Source: UBA5734 sp964499985 (GTDB taxonomy: Bacteria > Bacillota > Clostridia > Saccharofermentanales > UBA5734). From it: a stretch of DNA of 22,729 bases. The notes under the pieces were generated by a model, which had not been told where the DNA came from, did no database searches, and worked only from the letters and a program-made list of their open reading frames with translations. The stretch is taken from the NCBI GenBank assembly GCA_964499985.1, contig CAZCMX010000035.1, positions 1 through 22,729 on the forward strand, written 5' to 3'. Shown piece after piece: positions 7,041 to 14,831 of the stretch (the stretch's first letter is position 1; each line of letters starts with the position of its first letter). The position numbers and the translations under genes are program-made.

Positions 7041-7148
7041 CGGCCTCCCGGCCCCGGCCCTCGTCGCGCCGCCCGCCGGCCTCCCGGCCCCGGCCCTCGT
7101 CGCGCCGCCCGCCGGCCTCCCGGCCCCGGCCTTCATCGCGCCGCCCAC
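7041..7148. repeat. 36-bp GC-rich tandem repeat, at least 3 copies
   Basis: Three adjacent 36-bp units (7041-7076, 7077-7112, 7113-7148) begin CGGCCTCCCGGCCCCGGCC. The first two are identical and the third differs at a few positions near its end. The array continues into the N gap on its left, so the copy number is unknown. The minus strand would read as a 12-residue Gly/Arg/Glu-rich repeat, but no start, ribosome-binding site or known protein supports coding. There are no spacers, so it is not a CRISPR array. Confidence 0.85.
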
Positions 7149-7189
7149 CGGTCCCCCGGCACGACGCGCCCGGCTGCCAAGCCACAGGC

Positions 7190-7218
7190 TTTCAGCTGAC
7201 AGGCCAATGGCATATAAT
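7190..7218 (+). promoter_or_regulatory. Probable promoter of the GyrI-like gene
   Basis: A perfect -10 box TATAAT lies at 7213-7218. The hexamer 17 bases upstream, TTTCAG (7190-7195), is a poor -35 box, and a CTGACA (7196-7201) is too close. The weak -35 would suit an activator-dependent promoter. Confidence 0.5.
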
Positions 7219-7251
7219 TGGAATGATGAAACTGGGCTCAGTTAGGAAATT

Positions 7252-7281
7252 GGATCTAGATGGATCCAGGGCTTCTGGATC
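7252..7281. promoter_or_regulatory. Nested GATC inverted repeats in leader, possible operator
   Basis: GATCCAG-GGCTT-CTGGATC (7263-7281) is a perfect 7-bp inverted repeat. It overlaps a second one, GGATC-TAGATG-GATCC (7252-7267). Both lie between the predicted promoter and the start of the GyrI-like gene, so they could be a repressor site or an mRNA hairpin. Confidence 0.35.
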
Positions 7282-7316
7282 TGGGATTTATGAATTGCTG
7301 GTCAGGAGGTATTCCC

Positions 7317-7799
7317 ATGGACAGACCATTCGAACTAAAAGAGTTGCCGGAACGTTATGCTTTAGTGGTCCATCGGACCTTGCCGCTGTCCGACCTGCCC
7401 CAGGCGATCGGGGAGAGCTATCATCTGCTGGCGGTTTATTTGGGGCAGTTGGGGGAAAAGCCTTGTGATGTTCCTTATACGGCCTACCTTAATATGGACA
7501 TGGCCCATCTCAGGGTTGAGCTGGGATTTCCGACTGATCGGCTTTTACCTGCCCAGGATCCGATTCAGGCGGTCACGCTTCCTGCCGGACTGGTGGTCAG
7601 CGGCCTGTACAAGGGTCCTTATTCTGGCATGGAATCCTTTTATCAGGCGATGAGCGAATGGGTCGGACAGCAGCATTTGGTCCCGTCAGGCGTCTATTTT
7701 GAGTACTATTACAATTCTCCTCAGGATGTACCGGAGAGTGAATTGCTGACCCGGATTGAATGGCCGGTGGCAAAGCTTGCCATTGTACCGGAGGCATGA
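7317..7799 (+). CDS. GyrI-like small-molecule-binding domain protein
   Basis: A 160-residue protein resembling the GyrI-like (effector-binding, SBMC/Rob C-terminal) fold. It shows FELKELPERYALVVHRTLPLSDL at the start, VELGFPTDRLLPAQ in the middle and LPAGLVVSGLYKGPYSGMESFYQAMSEW followed by YFEYYYNSPQDVPESELLTRIEWPV. That is the repeated beta-alpha-beta-beta pattern that binds drug-like ligands in BmrR and Rob. There is no DNA-binding domain, so it is a stand-alone domain, perhaps a sequestering or hydrolytic protein; the ligand is unknown. The frame extends 19 codons further upstream, but GGAGG with a 7-base spacer selects the ATG at 7317. The next operon's promoter lies inside its last codons. 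Confidence 0.8.
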   Translation: MDRPFELKELPERYALVVHRTLPLSDLPQAIGESYHLLAVYLGQLGEKPCDVPYTAYLNMDMAHLRVELGFPTDRLLPAQDPIQAVTLPAGLVVSGLYKGPYSGMESFYQAMSEWVGQQHLVPSGVYFEYYYNSPQDVPESELLTRIEWPVAKLAIVPEA

Positions 7800-7805
7800 T
7801 ATACT
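7777..7805 (+). promoter_or_regulatory. Strong extended -10 promoter for the rimP-nusA-infB operon
   Basis: TTGCCA (7777-7782), a 17-base spacer, then TATACT (7800-7805) with TG one base upstream (TGATATACT, an extended -10). It overlaps the end of the GyrI-like gene. Transcription would start near 7812, about 60 bases before rimP and just ahead of the leader hairpin. Confidence 0.7.
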
Positions 7806-7829
7806 TCATTTGTTCGGAAGTTTCTTTGC

Positions 7830-7861
7830 AAAGAGTGGGGCTCGCCCCGCTCTTTCTTGTT
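7830..7861 (+). terminator. Terminator/attenuator hairpin in rimP leader
   Basis: AAAGAGTGGGGC (7830-7841) pairs with GCCCCGCTCTTT (7844-7855) through a 12-bp stem with one G-U pair. The U-tract that follows is interrupted (TTTCTTGTT). It ends the GyrI-like transcript and also lies downstream of the rimP promoter, so it may attenuate the operon. Confidence 0.8.
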
Positions 7862-7873
7862 AAAAGGTGGTTT

Positions 7874-8344
7874 ATGGCAGAAAGATCCCGTCATGCACAG
7901 GCAGTTTATGATGCACTTTTGGAGCGGGTAGAGGCTCTCGGGGTGGATTTGGTCGATGTGGCATTTGTCCGTGAAGGACCCTCGACGATCCTGCGCATCC
8001 TGATTGACAAGGATGGTGGCGTGACCCTCGATGACTGCACGGAGGTCAACCATCTGGTCGACCCGATCATTGACCATGAATTGAAGCTCTCCAGCCACGA
8101 TTACCTCGAGGTATCTTCGCCAGGTCTGGAGCGGCCGCTGAAAACGGACCGTGAGCTGGCTCGCTACCAGGGTGTGCCTGTGGAATTTTCCCTCTACCAG
8201 GCTCTGGCAGGGCAAAAGAAATTCACCGGCAAGCTTGGGGGCTTCACCACAGAGACGGTCACACTCATCCTGCCCGATGGCCAGGTCCAGGAATTTGCCC
8301 GGGACAAGGTCGCCAAAATCAAACGCATTGTTGTATTTGAATGA
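7874..8344 (+). CDS. rimP: Ribosome maturation factor RimP
   Basis: RimP assists maturation of the 30S subunit. The 156-residue protein has the family pattern: an N-terminal alpha/beta domain with LGVDLVDVAFVREGPSTILRILIDKDGGVTLDDCTEVN, then HDYLEVSSPGLERPLKTDREL, then a C-terminal Sm-like domain (GVPVEFSLYQ through VAKIKRIVVFE). The frame runs 38 codons further upstream through the terminator hairpin, but the ATG at 7874 has AAGGTGG at the right spacing and gives the usual RimP length. It is the first gene of the operon and ends 22 bases before nusA, the standard bacterial order. Expression probably depends on the promoter at 7777 and read-through of the leader hairpin. Confidence 0.94.
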   Translation: MAERSRHAQAVYDALLERVEALGVDLVDVAFVREGPSTILRILIDKDGGVTLDDCTEVNHLVDPIIDHELKLSSHDYLEVSSPGLERPLKTDRELARYQGVPVEFSLYQALAGQKKFTGKLGGFTTETVTLILPDGQVQEFARDKVAKIKRIVVFE

Positions 8345-8366
8345 ATTAAAAGGAGAATCACAAGAC

Positions 8367-9482
8367 ATGAACGCAGAGCTCATCGAAGCCATCCGGTTAC
8401 TGGAAAAGGAACGTGGTATTGACGCGGAAATCCTCTTCGAGGCGATTGAAGAGGCGCTGGTCTCGGCTTACAAACGTGAATTCGAAGCCAAGACAACCGA
8501 CAATATCCGTGCGGAAGTTGACCGTGAAACCGGTGAAATGCGCGTCTTCCTGACTAAGACGGTCGTTGAGGTGGTCGACGACCCGAATGCTGAGATGTCC
8601 CTTGAGGAAGCTCGGGCCTTGTCTGAGGACTTTGATCTTGGTGACATGATGGAATACCAGCTCAGTCCGCAGGATTTTGGCCGCCTGGCTGCCCAGACCG
8701 CCAAAAACGTCATCAACCAGAAATTGTCCAGCGCGGAACGGGAGCGGATTCAGAACGAGTTCTCCAACCGGGTGGGTGAGCTGGCCGCTGGTGTCGTCCA
8801 GCGCAAAGACCGCCGTGAGGTCATTGTCGATATCGGCCGTGCCGAGGCTGTCCTGCCCTATAATGAGCAGGTCCGCCTCGATGGCTATAATTTCAACCAG
8901 CGCATGCGCTTCTATATCCTGAAGGTGGACGAGAAGAAGGGCCGCCCGATTGTCTATATTTCGCGCAGCCATCCGAATCTGGTCCGCAAGCTGTTCGAGC
9001 AAGAGGTGCCGGAAATCGCCAGTGGGATTGTCGAGATTGTCTCGGTAGCCCGCGAGGCTGGCTCCCGTTCCAAGATCGCAGTGGCTTCCCGTGATGCCAA
9101 TGTCGACAGTGTCGGTGCCTGCGTCGGTCAGCGTGGTCTCAGGGTCCAGTCCATCATGGACGAATTGATGGGCGAAAAGATCGATATCATCGAATGGGAT
9201 CCGGATGCGACGGTTTTCATCAGCAATGCACTGAGCCCGGCTAAGGTTGTCAAAGTGGACATTCTACCGGAGGAAAAAATTGCCCGGGTAGTCGTCCCCG
9301 ATCATCAGCTTTCCCTGGCGATTGGCCGTGAAGGCCAGAATGCCCGCCTGGCTGCCCGCCTGACTGGCTGGAAAATTGACATCAAGAGTGAATCCCAGTA
9401 CCGTGAAGCTGTCGAGAAGGAATTCATGAGCCATTTCACCCAGGCTGTCGAGGAATCGATCGCCCAGGAAGACGAAAACTGA
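8367..9482 (+). CDS. nusA: Transcription elongation/termination factor NusA
   Basis: NusA binds RNA polymerase and nascent RNA and promotes pausing and intrinsic termination. The 371-residue protein has the N-terminal polymerase-binding domain (about 1-125, MNAELIEAIRLLEKERGI), an S1 domain (about 135-200), KH1 (about 205-275) and KH2 (about 280-345). KH1 carries SRSHPNLVRKLFEQEVPEI and ACVGQRGLRVQSI. KH2 carries the AIGREGQNARLAARLTGWKI motif. It lacks the C-terminal acidic repeats of enterobacterial NusA, as is normal in Firmicutes. The frame is open upstream to 8151, but AAGGAG and the conserved N-terminus fix the ATG at 8367; the 11-base SD spacing is slightly long. ylxR follows 21 bases later. 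Confidence 0.96.
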   Translation: MNAELIEAIRLLEKERGIDAEILFEAIEEALVSAYKREFEAKTTDNIRAEVDRETGEMRVFLTKTVVEVVDDPNAEMSLEEARALSEDFDLGDMMEYQLSPQDFGRLAAQTAKNVINQKLSSAERERIQNEFSNRVGELAAGVVQRKDRREVIVDIGRAEAVLPYNEQVRLDGYNFNQRMRFYILKVDEKKGRPIVYISRSHPNLVRKLFEQEVPEIASGIVEIVSVAREAGSRSKIAVASRDANVDSVGACVGQRGLRVQSIMDELMGEKIDIIEWDPDATVFISNALSPAKVVKVDILPEEKIARVVVPDHQLSLAIGREGQNARLAARLTGWKIDIKSESQYREAVEKEFMSHFTQAVEESIAQEDEN

Positions 9483-9503
9483 GCTGAGGGAATCTAGCAG
9501 AAC

Positions 9504-9797
9504 ATGGCCAAGCATATCCCGGTCCGCCAATGTGTCACTTGCCGCACAGCACGTCCCAAACGGGAACTGCTGCGTGTCGTCACGGATGCCAATGGTGTGA
9601 TCAGTCTCGATCCTACTGGCAAGAAAGCCGGCCGCGGTGCTTATGTCTGCCGTAACCGCCATTGTCTCGAGCAGGCCATCCGCGGCCATAAGCTGGATCG
9701 CAGCCTGAAAACCCGGGTTGATGAAGCAACGATCGCGGCCCTGACCGCGCAACTGGAGGCCTTGCCGCCCGAAGAGGACAACAATGACCCAGACTGA
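9504..9797 (+). CDS. ylxR: YlxR (DUF448) RNA-binding protein
   Basis: YlxR is a small basic protein encoded between nusA and infB. In Bacillus it has been linked to nucleic-acid binding and reported to modulate RNase P. The 97-residue protein shows RQCVTCR near the start, KRELLRVV, and the family signature GRGAYVCRNRHCLEQA, with Cys pairs and basic residues on the expected surface. The C-terminus is acidic. The start is at the first Met of the conserved block (MAKHIPVRQC). The gene overlaps ylxQ by 14 bases, suggesting coupled translation. The family call is firm; the cellular role here is inferred from the family. Confidence 0.93.
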   Translation: MAKHIPVRQCVTCRTARPKRELLRVVTDANGVISLDPTGKKAGRGAYVCRNRHCLEQAIRGHKLDRSLKTRVDEATIAALTAQLEALPPEEDNNDPD

Positions 9798-10125
9798 CCC
9801 GACCCCTGAAGCGATCTACCGCCTGATTGGCCTGGCCCGGCGGGCTGGCCGCCTGGTGCTGGGCAGTGAAGGTGTCGAGAAGGCAGCCCGCAGTGGCCAG
9901 CTGAGCCTTTTGATCCTGGCTGGCGATGCCGGACCCAATACAACTGGACGGATGGAACAAGTGGGACGCGTGACCCAGACGCCTCTGCTGGTGGTCGGTG
10001 ACCGCCAGATCCTGGGCCACTGGACAGGACAAAAGGAACGAGTCGTGGCCGGGTTGTCAGACCCTGGGTTCGCCGGAAAGATCCTGTCCCTGGCCGCAGA
10101 GGCCAACAAGCAAATGAGTGATTAA
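9784..10125 (+). CDS. ylxQ: L7Ae-family ribosomal/RNA-binding protein YlxQ
   Basis: YlxQ belongs to the L7Ae/L30e/S12e/Gadd45 family of kink-turn RNA-binding proteins. The 113-residue protein has IYRLIGLARRAGRLVLGSEGVEKAARSG, LSLLILAGDAGPNTT, TPLLVVGDR and VVAGLSDPGFAGKIL, matching the compact alpha-beta-alpha fold. Its exact RNA target is unknown. It overlaps ylxR by 14 bases, and its TAA stop shares one base with an in-frame ATG of the next frame (infB) at 10125. The nusA-ylxR-ylxQ-infB order is typical of Firmicutes. Confidence 0.92.
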   Translation: MTQTDPTPEAIYRLIGLARRAGRLVLGSEGVEKAARSGQLSLLILAGDAGPNTTGRMEQVGRVTQTPLLVVGDRQILGHWTGQKERVVAGLSDPGFAGKILSLAAEANKQMSD

Positions 10126-10151
10126 TGACGTTGGAGGATACTGAAACGATT

Positions 10152-13100
10152 ATGGTAAAAAAAGACGGAACTGGATCTGATAAACATGTTGGGTCCGAGC
10201 AAGATGTTAAAAACGCTGAGCAGAAAAGAGGCCAGAAGCCTCATGCGGATGCGTCGATCGAGCAGCATGCACCCATTCACCCGGGTGAAATGACTGCTGC
10301 CCATGCCCAGGATCAGACCTCTGGCCCGACCATCACCATGCAGGGGGTGTCGGGGAAAAAGATCACAGGCGTCGTCAAAGTTGTCAAGGTAGCCAGGCCA
10401 GAACCCACTGAGCCTGCTGCGCCAGAGGCTGCCGTCGAGTCTAAGCCGGCAGCTGAAGTGATCAAGCCGGCAGAACCTGCATCAGCGCCAGCTCCAACGG
10501 GCGTTGCGGCCAAGGCCGATCAAACAGGTTCGCTGGCTGCCAGCGCAGAAGCTGCACCGGCTGCGCCGGCCCCGGCGGCATCTGCCGCTCCTGCGGCCCC
10601 GGCCANNNNNNNNNNNNNNNNNNNNNNNNNNNNNNNNNNNNNNNNNNNNNNNNNNNNNNNNNNNNNNNNNNNNNNNNNNNNNNNNNNNNNNNNNNNNNNN
10701 NNNNNGAAGCCCCAGTGGCCCCGGCTGCTCATGCAGAGCCTGCGATTCAGGCCAAAGCCCCAGCTGCTCCAGCGGCAACATCCGGTGCGCCTGCCTCCGG
10801 GGCCGCACCCCGGGCCCCTGGCGCCAGCCCCTATGGCACACCCAACCGCCCCCAGAGCGGCAACTACAACCGCGACCGTGCCCCCGGCCAGGCAGGCCCC
10901 GGCCAGTCACCTTATGGCACACCCAATCGCCCCCAGAGCGGTAATTATAACCGCGACCGTGCCCCGGGCCAGGCCGGCCCCGGCCAGTCGCCCTATGGTT
11001 CAGCGAACCGTCCCCAGAGCGGTGATTATAACCGCGACCGTGCTCCAGGCCAGGGCGGGCCCAGCCAGTCGCCCTATGGTTCAGCGAACCGCCCCCAGAG
11101 CGGCAACTACAATCGTGACCGTGCCCCGGGCCAGGCCGGCCCCGGCGGCTATAACCGTGGCCCCGGCCAGGGTGGTCCCGGCGGCCCTGGCGGCTATAAC
11201 CGCGGCCCCGGCCAAGGCGGCCCGGGTGGCTACAATCGTGGCCCCGGCCAAGGTGGCCCTGGCGGCCCCGGCGGCTATAATCGCGGCCCCGGTTCCGGTG
11301 GTCCCGGTGGCTATGGCAGCCGTCCGCAGGGCGGCGGTTTTGGCGGCGGCGGATTTGACAAGGACAAAGACCGTCCGGCGACCCCCTATGGCAGCCGGCC
11401 CAGCGCCCCGCGTCCGAAACCGGCCGTACCGGTGGAATTGCAGGGCAAGGAAAATACGGTCCGCCCCCGTCCGGCAGAACCCAAGCGTGATGATCGCCGT
11501 GAACCTAAAAAGGAAGCCTTCAAGGCGCCTGGTGATATCCGCGACAAACACAATGTCCTGCGCCAGCAAGCGGCTGTTGTTTCAGGCAAGGGCATCAATG
11601 AGGCTCTCAGTGATGACACCGTGCTTGACACCTTGTACACCGACAATATCAAAGGCAAACGCAGCAGGGGCAATTTGCGCCGGGCTGCCGAGGCGCCTGT
11701 CCGGGCCGTCCTGACCCAGGTCTCGCTGCCGGAATCCCTGACGGTGAAGGAATTTTCCGAAGCCATCAAGAAAACCACCGCTGAAGTCATCAAGAAATTG
11801 ATGAAAAACGGCGTCATGGCCACCCTGAACCAGGTGCTCGACTTCGAAACCGCCGCTTTGATTGCGGATGAATTCGGCATCAAATGTGAAAAACTGGTTG
11901 AAGTGACTGAAGAAGACATCCTCTTCGACGACACGGAAGACGAAGACCAGGACCTCAAGCCGCGTCCGCCGGTTGTCGTGGTCATGGGCCATGTCGACCA
12001 TGGCAAGACCTCGATTCTCGACCGCATCCGCTCGGCCAATGTCGCCTCCGGCGAAGCTGGCGGCATCACCCAGCATATCGGCGCCTATACCGTGCGGGTC
12101 AAGGGCCGCCAGATCACCTTCCTCGATACGCCTGGCCATGAGGCTTTCACCACCATGCGTGCCCGCGGTGCCCAGGTCACTGACATTGCGATCCTGGTCG
12201 TGGCTGCCGACGACGGTGTCATGCCCCAGACCATCGAAGCGATCAACCACGCCAAGGCGGCCAATACCCAGATTGTTGTCGCGATCAACAAAATCGACAA
12301 GGATGGGGCCAATATCGACCGTGTCAAACAGGAGCTGTCCAAGTATGAGCTGATTCCGGAAGAATGGGGCGGCACCACCGTCATGGTGCCCGTCTCGGCC
12401 AAAGTCGGCACCGGGATGGATGATTTGCTGGAGATGGTGCTTTTGACCGCCGATATCCTGGATCTCAAGGCCAATCCCGACAAGCAGGCCAAGGGTACCG
12501 TCATCGAAGCCAAGCTCGACAAGAACCGCGGCCCGGTGGCCACGGTCCTGGTCCAGCGCGGGACCTTGCGCACCGGGGACACCCTGGTCACGGGTTCGAT
12601 CATCGGCAATGTCCGGGCCATGTCGGATGACAAGGGCAACCTGGTCAAAAAGGCTGGTCCCTCGATCCCGGTCGAAATCCTCGGCTTGCCGGAAGTTCCG
12701 GAAGCTGGCGAAATCTTCTATGCGGTCAAGGACGACAAGGTTGGCCGGGCCCTGGCGGATAAGCGCCGCATCCAGCAGCGCGAAAAGCAGCTCAAGGCCA
12801 GCTCCCATGTCTCGCTCGACTCGCTGTTCTCGAAAATGGCCGCCGGCGAGGTCAAAGATCTCAACATCATCGTCAAGGCCGACGTGCAGGGCTCGGTTGA
12901 GGCTGTGCGCCAGTCGCTGGAAAAACTGACCAATGAAGAGGTCCGGGTCAATGTCATCCACGGCGGTGTCGGTGCCATCACCGAATCTGATATCCGTCTG
13001 GCCGAGGTGTCCAATGCCATTGTCATCGGCTTCAATGTCCGGCCGGCAGCCAATGTGGCTGACCTGGCCAAGGAAACCAGTGTCGACGTCCGCCTCTACC

Positions 13101-13462
13101 GCGTCATTTACAATGCGATCGAGGATGTCGAAGCGGCCATGAAGGGCATGCTGGCCCCGAAATTCAAGGAGAATGTCCTCGGCCACGCCGAGGTCCGCCA
13201 GGTCTTCAAGGTCACCGGCGTCGGCACAATTGCCGGCTGCTATGTCACCGATGGCAAGTTCCTGCGCGCTGCCGAGGTCCGTATTGTCCGGGACGGCATT
13301 GTCGTCCATGAAGGCAAGCTGGCTTCGCTCAAACGGTTCAAGGATGATGTCCGCGAAGTGGCGACCGGTTACGAATGTGGTATCGGCATTGATCGTTTCA
13401 ACGACATCAAGGAAGGCGACGTCTTCGAAGCCTTCGAAATGCAGGAAATTGAAAGGGGCTGA
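10152..13462 (+). CDS. infB: Translation initiation factor IF2, interrupted by an N gap
   Basis: IF2 is the GTPase that brings initiator tRNA to the 30S subunit and promotes subunit joining. Before the gap there is a Lys-rich start and an Ala/Pro/Glu-rich stretch. After it comes a repetitive Tyr/Asn/Arg/Gly segment (10826-11308), a charged linker, the IF2 N-terminal domain with PESLTVKEFSEAIKKTTAEV, and the G domain with GHVDHGKT, DTPGHEAF, NKID and SAK. Domains II-IV end at FEMQEIERG. The frame before the gap differs from that after it by the arbitrary 100-N length; a real gap of 2 mod 3 bases joins them. GGAGG lies 14 bases before the ATG at 10152. An alternative ATG at 10125, coupled to the ylxQ stop, adds 9 residues. 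The core is certain; the length is unknown. Confidence 0.93.
10606..10705. other. Assembly gap (100 N) inside infB
   Basis: Exactly 100 N inside the Ala/Pro-rich, repeat-prone part of infB. Codons on the left start at positions divisible by 3 and codons on the right at positions 2 mod 3. The true missing length must therefore be 2 mod 3, and 100 cannot be right for an intact gene. Confidence 0.95.
10826..11308 (+). repeat. 81-bp and 36/45-bp coding tandem repeats in infB
   Basis: Four 27-residue units start at 10826, 10907, 10988 and 11069 (the last is one residue short). Each has the form SPYG(TP/SA)NRPQSG(N/D)YNRDRAPGQ plus a Gly/Pro end. They are followed by four GYNRGPG(Q/S)GGPG units of 15, 12, 15 and 12 residues (11147-11308). 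Codons vary between units while residues are kept, which favours a maintained protein repeat over a very recent duplication. Confidence 0.9.
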
Positions 13463-13468
13463 CCAGCC

Positions 13469-13834
13469 ATGCAAAGATCCGACCGCGTCGGGGACGAAAT
13501 CCAGAAAGTTGTGGCTGACCTGATCCAGAATGAAATCAAGGACCCGCGCCTCCCGCCGATGGTATCGGTGGTTGAGGTGCGGGCCTCCCGCGACTTGTCC
13601 CATGCCCATATCTATATCAGTGTCCTTGGCACCGACCAGCAGAAGAAGGACTGTGCCGCAGCCTTGAGAAGTGCCGCCGGCTTCATCCGGCGCGAGGTGG
13701 CCCGCCGCGTCCGCTTGCGCATCTCACCGGAATTGCATTTCATTGTTGACGAGTCGATCGAGCGTGGAATCCGCATGAGCCGCCTGATCGACGAAGCCAT
13801 GGAGGGAATAGGATCGGATGATTCCGACACGTGA
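13469..13834 (+). CDS. rbfA: 30S ribosome-binding factor RbfA
   Basis: RbfA binds immature 30S subunits and supports 16S rRNA 5'-end maturation, especially in the cold. The 121-residue protein has the KH-like family pattern: RSDRVGDEIQKVVADLIQNEIKDPRL, VVEVRASRDLSHAHIYISVLG, then LRSAAGFIRREVARRVRLRISPELHFIVDESIERG. It starts 6 bases after infB and overlaps nrnA by 17 bases. The start at the first Met is the usual one (MQRSDRVGDEI). Standard position in the infB operon. Confidence 0.96.
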   Translation: MQRSDRVGDEIQKVVADLIQNEIKDPRLPPMVSVVEVRASRDLSHAHIYISVLGTDQQKKDCAAALRSAAGFIRREVARRVRLRISPELHFIVDESIERGIRMSRLIDEAMEGIGSDDSDT

Positions 13835-14831
13835 CCGCATCACAGCGGTTGTCCTGGACACCATTGCCCAGCGCGGTGAGATCGGGATCTACCCCCATGT
13901 GGGTGCCGACGGTGACGCCCTGGGCAGCGCGATTGGCCTGGCCCTGGCTTTGCAAAAAGCCGGTGCCACCGCTCGCATTTTTGTCGATGAGTCCATCAAT
14001 CCACGCCTGACCTTTTTGCCAGCCCTGGACCTGATCTGCGTTTTCGCCGACCTTGACAACCGCAATTGGCCGCAAAACCAGTCCCTGGCTATTGCGGTCG
14101 ACTGCACCGAACCGGAACGGCTCGGCTGCCGTCAGGGCATTTACCTGGCTGCCCAGACTCAGGCGGCCCTCGACCATCATGTATCCAGTGGCGAATCGGG
14201 GGGCCTGCGCCTGATTGATCCCGCGGCAGCCGCAACCGGCGAGCTGATTTTCGAACTGGTCCGGGATCTGGAAAGCCAGCTGGGCCTGCCTCTTTTGACC
14301 CAGGCAGCTGCCATGGCCTTGATGACGGCCATCGTTTCCGATACCGGTGGCTTTGTCTATTCCAATACAACTGCGCGCACCTTTTCGATCGCCTCCCACT
14401 TGATGGCCTATGATCCGGATCTGCGCCAGATCACCTACCGGCTTTTCCACGAGTCCACCCGGATCCAGTTGCGCCTGCAGGGCCAGCTTTATTCCCAGGC
14501 CGAATTTCTTTTCGATGACCGGCTGGTTTTGGCTCGCGTGGACCAGGCTCTGATGCAAAGCTTGTCCGCAACGGATACGGATCTCGACGGCATCGTCTCT
14601 GAATTGCGCAGCGTTGCCGGCGTCGAGGTGGCATTCCTGTTCCGGGAACTGACCGATGGTGGTGTCCGGGTCAATATCCGCAGCAACGAGCATTTCCATG
14701 CCGCCGATTTTGCCCGCCCCTTTGGCGGCGGTGGTCATGCCAAAGCTGCCGGGATGACGATCCGGCATCAGCCGCTCGCCGAAGTCGTAGATCTGGTGGT
14801 CCAGCAGGCTGGCCAGTGGCTCAATGGCTGA
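13818..14831 (+). CDS. nrnA: DHH/DHHA1 phosphoesterase, NrnA-type oligoribonuclease
   Basis: NrnA degrades short RNA and DNA oligonucleotides and, in many Firmicutes, also 3',5'-bisphosphate nucleotides (pAp) and linear dinucleotides. The 337-residue protein has the DHH metal motifs: HVGADGDALGS (27-37, where many homologues have PDGD), D95, DHH at 119-121 and the DTGGF motif from D175. The DHHA1 substrate-binding domain ends with GGGGHAKAAG (303-312). The length is normal. GGAGGG precedes the start at about 12 bases, within the end of rbfA. The location between rbfA and truB is the usual Firmicutes order. Exact substrate preference cannot be told from the sequence. Confidence 0.93.
   Translation: MIPTRDRITAVVLDTIAQRGEIGIYPHVGADGDALGSAIGLALALQKAGATARIFVDESINPRLTFLPALDLICVFADLDNRNWPQNQSLAIAVDCTEPERLGCRQGIYLAAQTQAALDHHVSSGESGGLRLIDPAAAATGELIFELVRDLESQLGLPLLTQAAAMALMTAIVSDTGGFVYSNTTARTFSIASHLMAYDPDLRQITYRLFHESTRIQLRLQGQLYSQAEFLFDDRLVLARVDQALMQSLSATDTDLDGIVSELRSVAGVEVAFLFRELTDGGVRVNIRSNEHFHAADFARPFGGGGHAKAAGMTIRHQPLAEVVDLVVQQAGQWLNG

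Noticed and set aside
7041..7148. CRISPR array with 36-base repeats
   Set aside because: Units are directly adjacent with no spacers.
6775..7185. Gly/Arg/Glu repeat protein on the minus strand across gap 1
   Set aside because: It depends on N bases being open, has no supported start, and its repeated residues come from the 36-bp minisatellite.
10706..11714. Continuation of the pre-gap infB frame beyond the N gap
   Set aside because: Downstream of the gap this frame reads Pro/Arg/Ala-rich nonsense, while the frame starting at 10706 carries the IF2 repeats and domains.
11582..13609. 675-codon open frame on the minus strand
   Set aside because: It lies wholly antisense to the conserved IF2 and RbfA coding sequence. 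Long antisense frames are expected at this GC content, and no family motif is seen.
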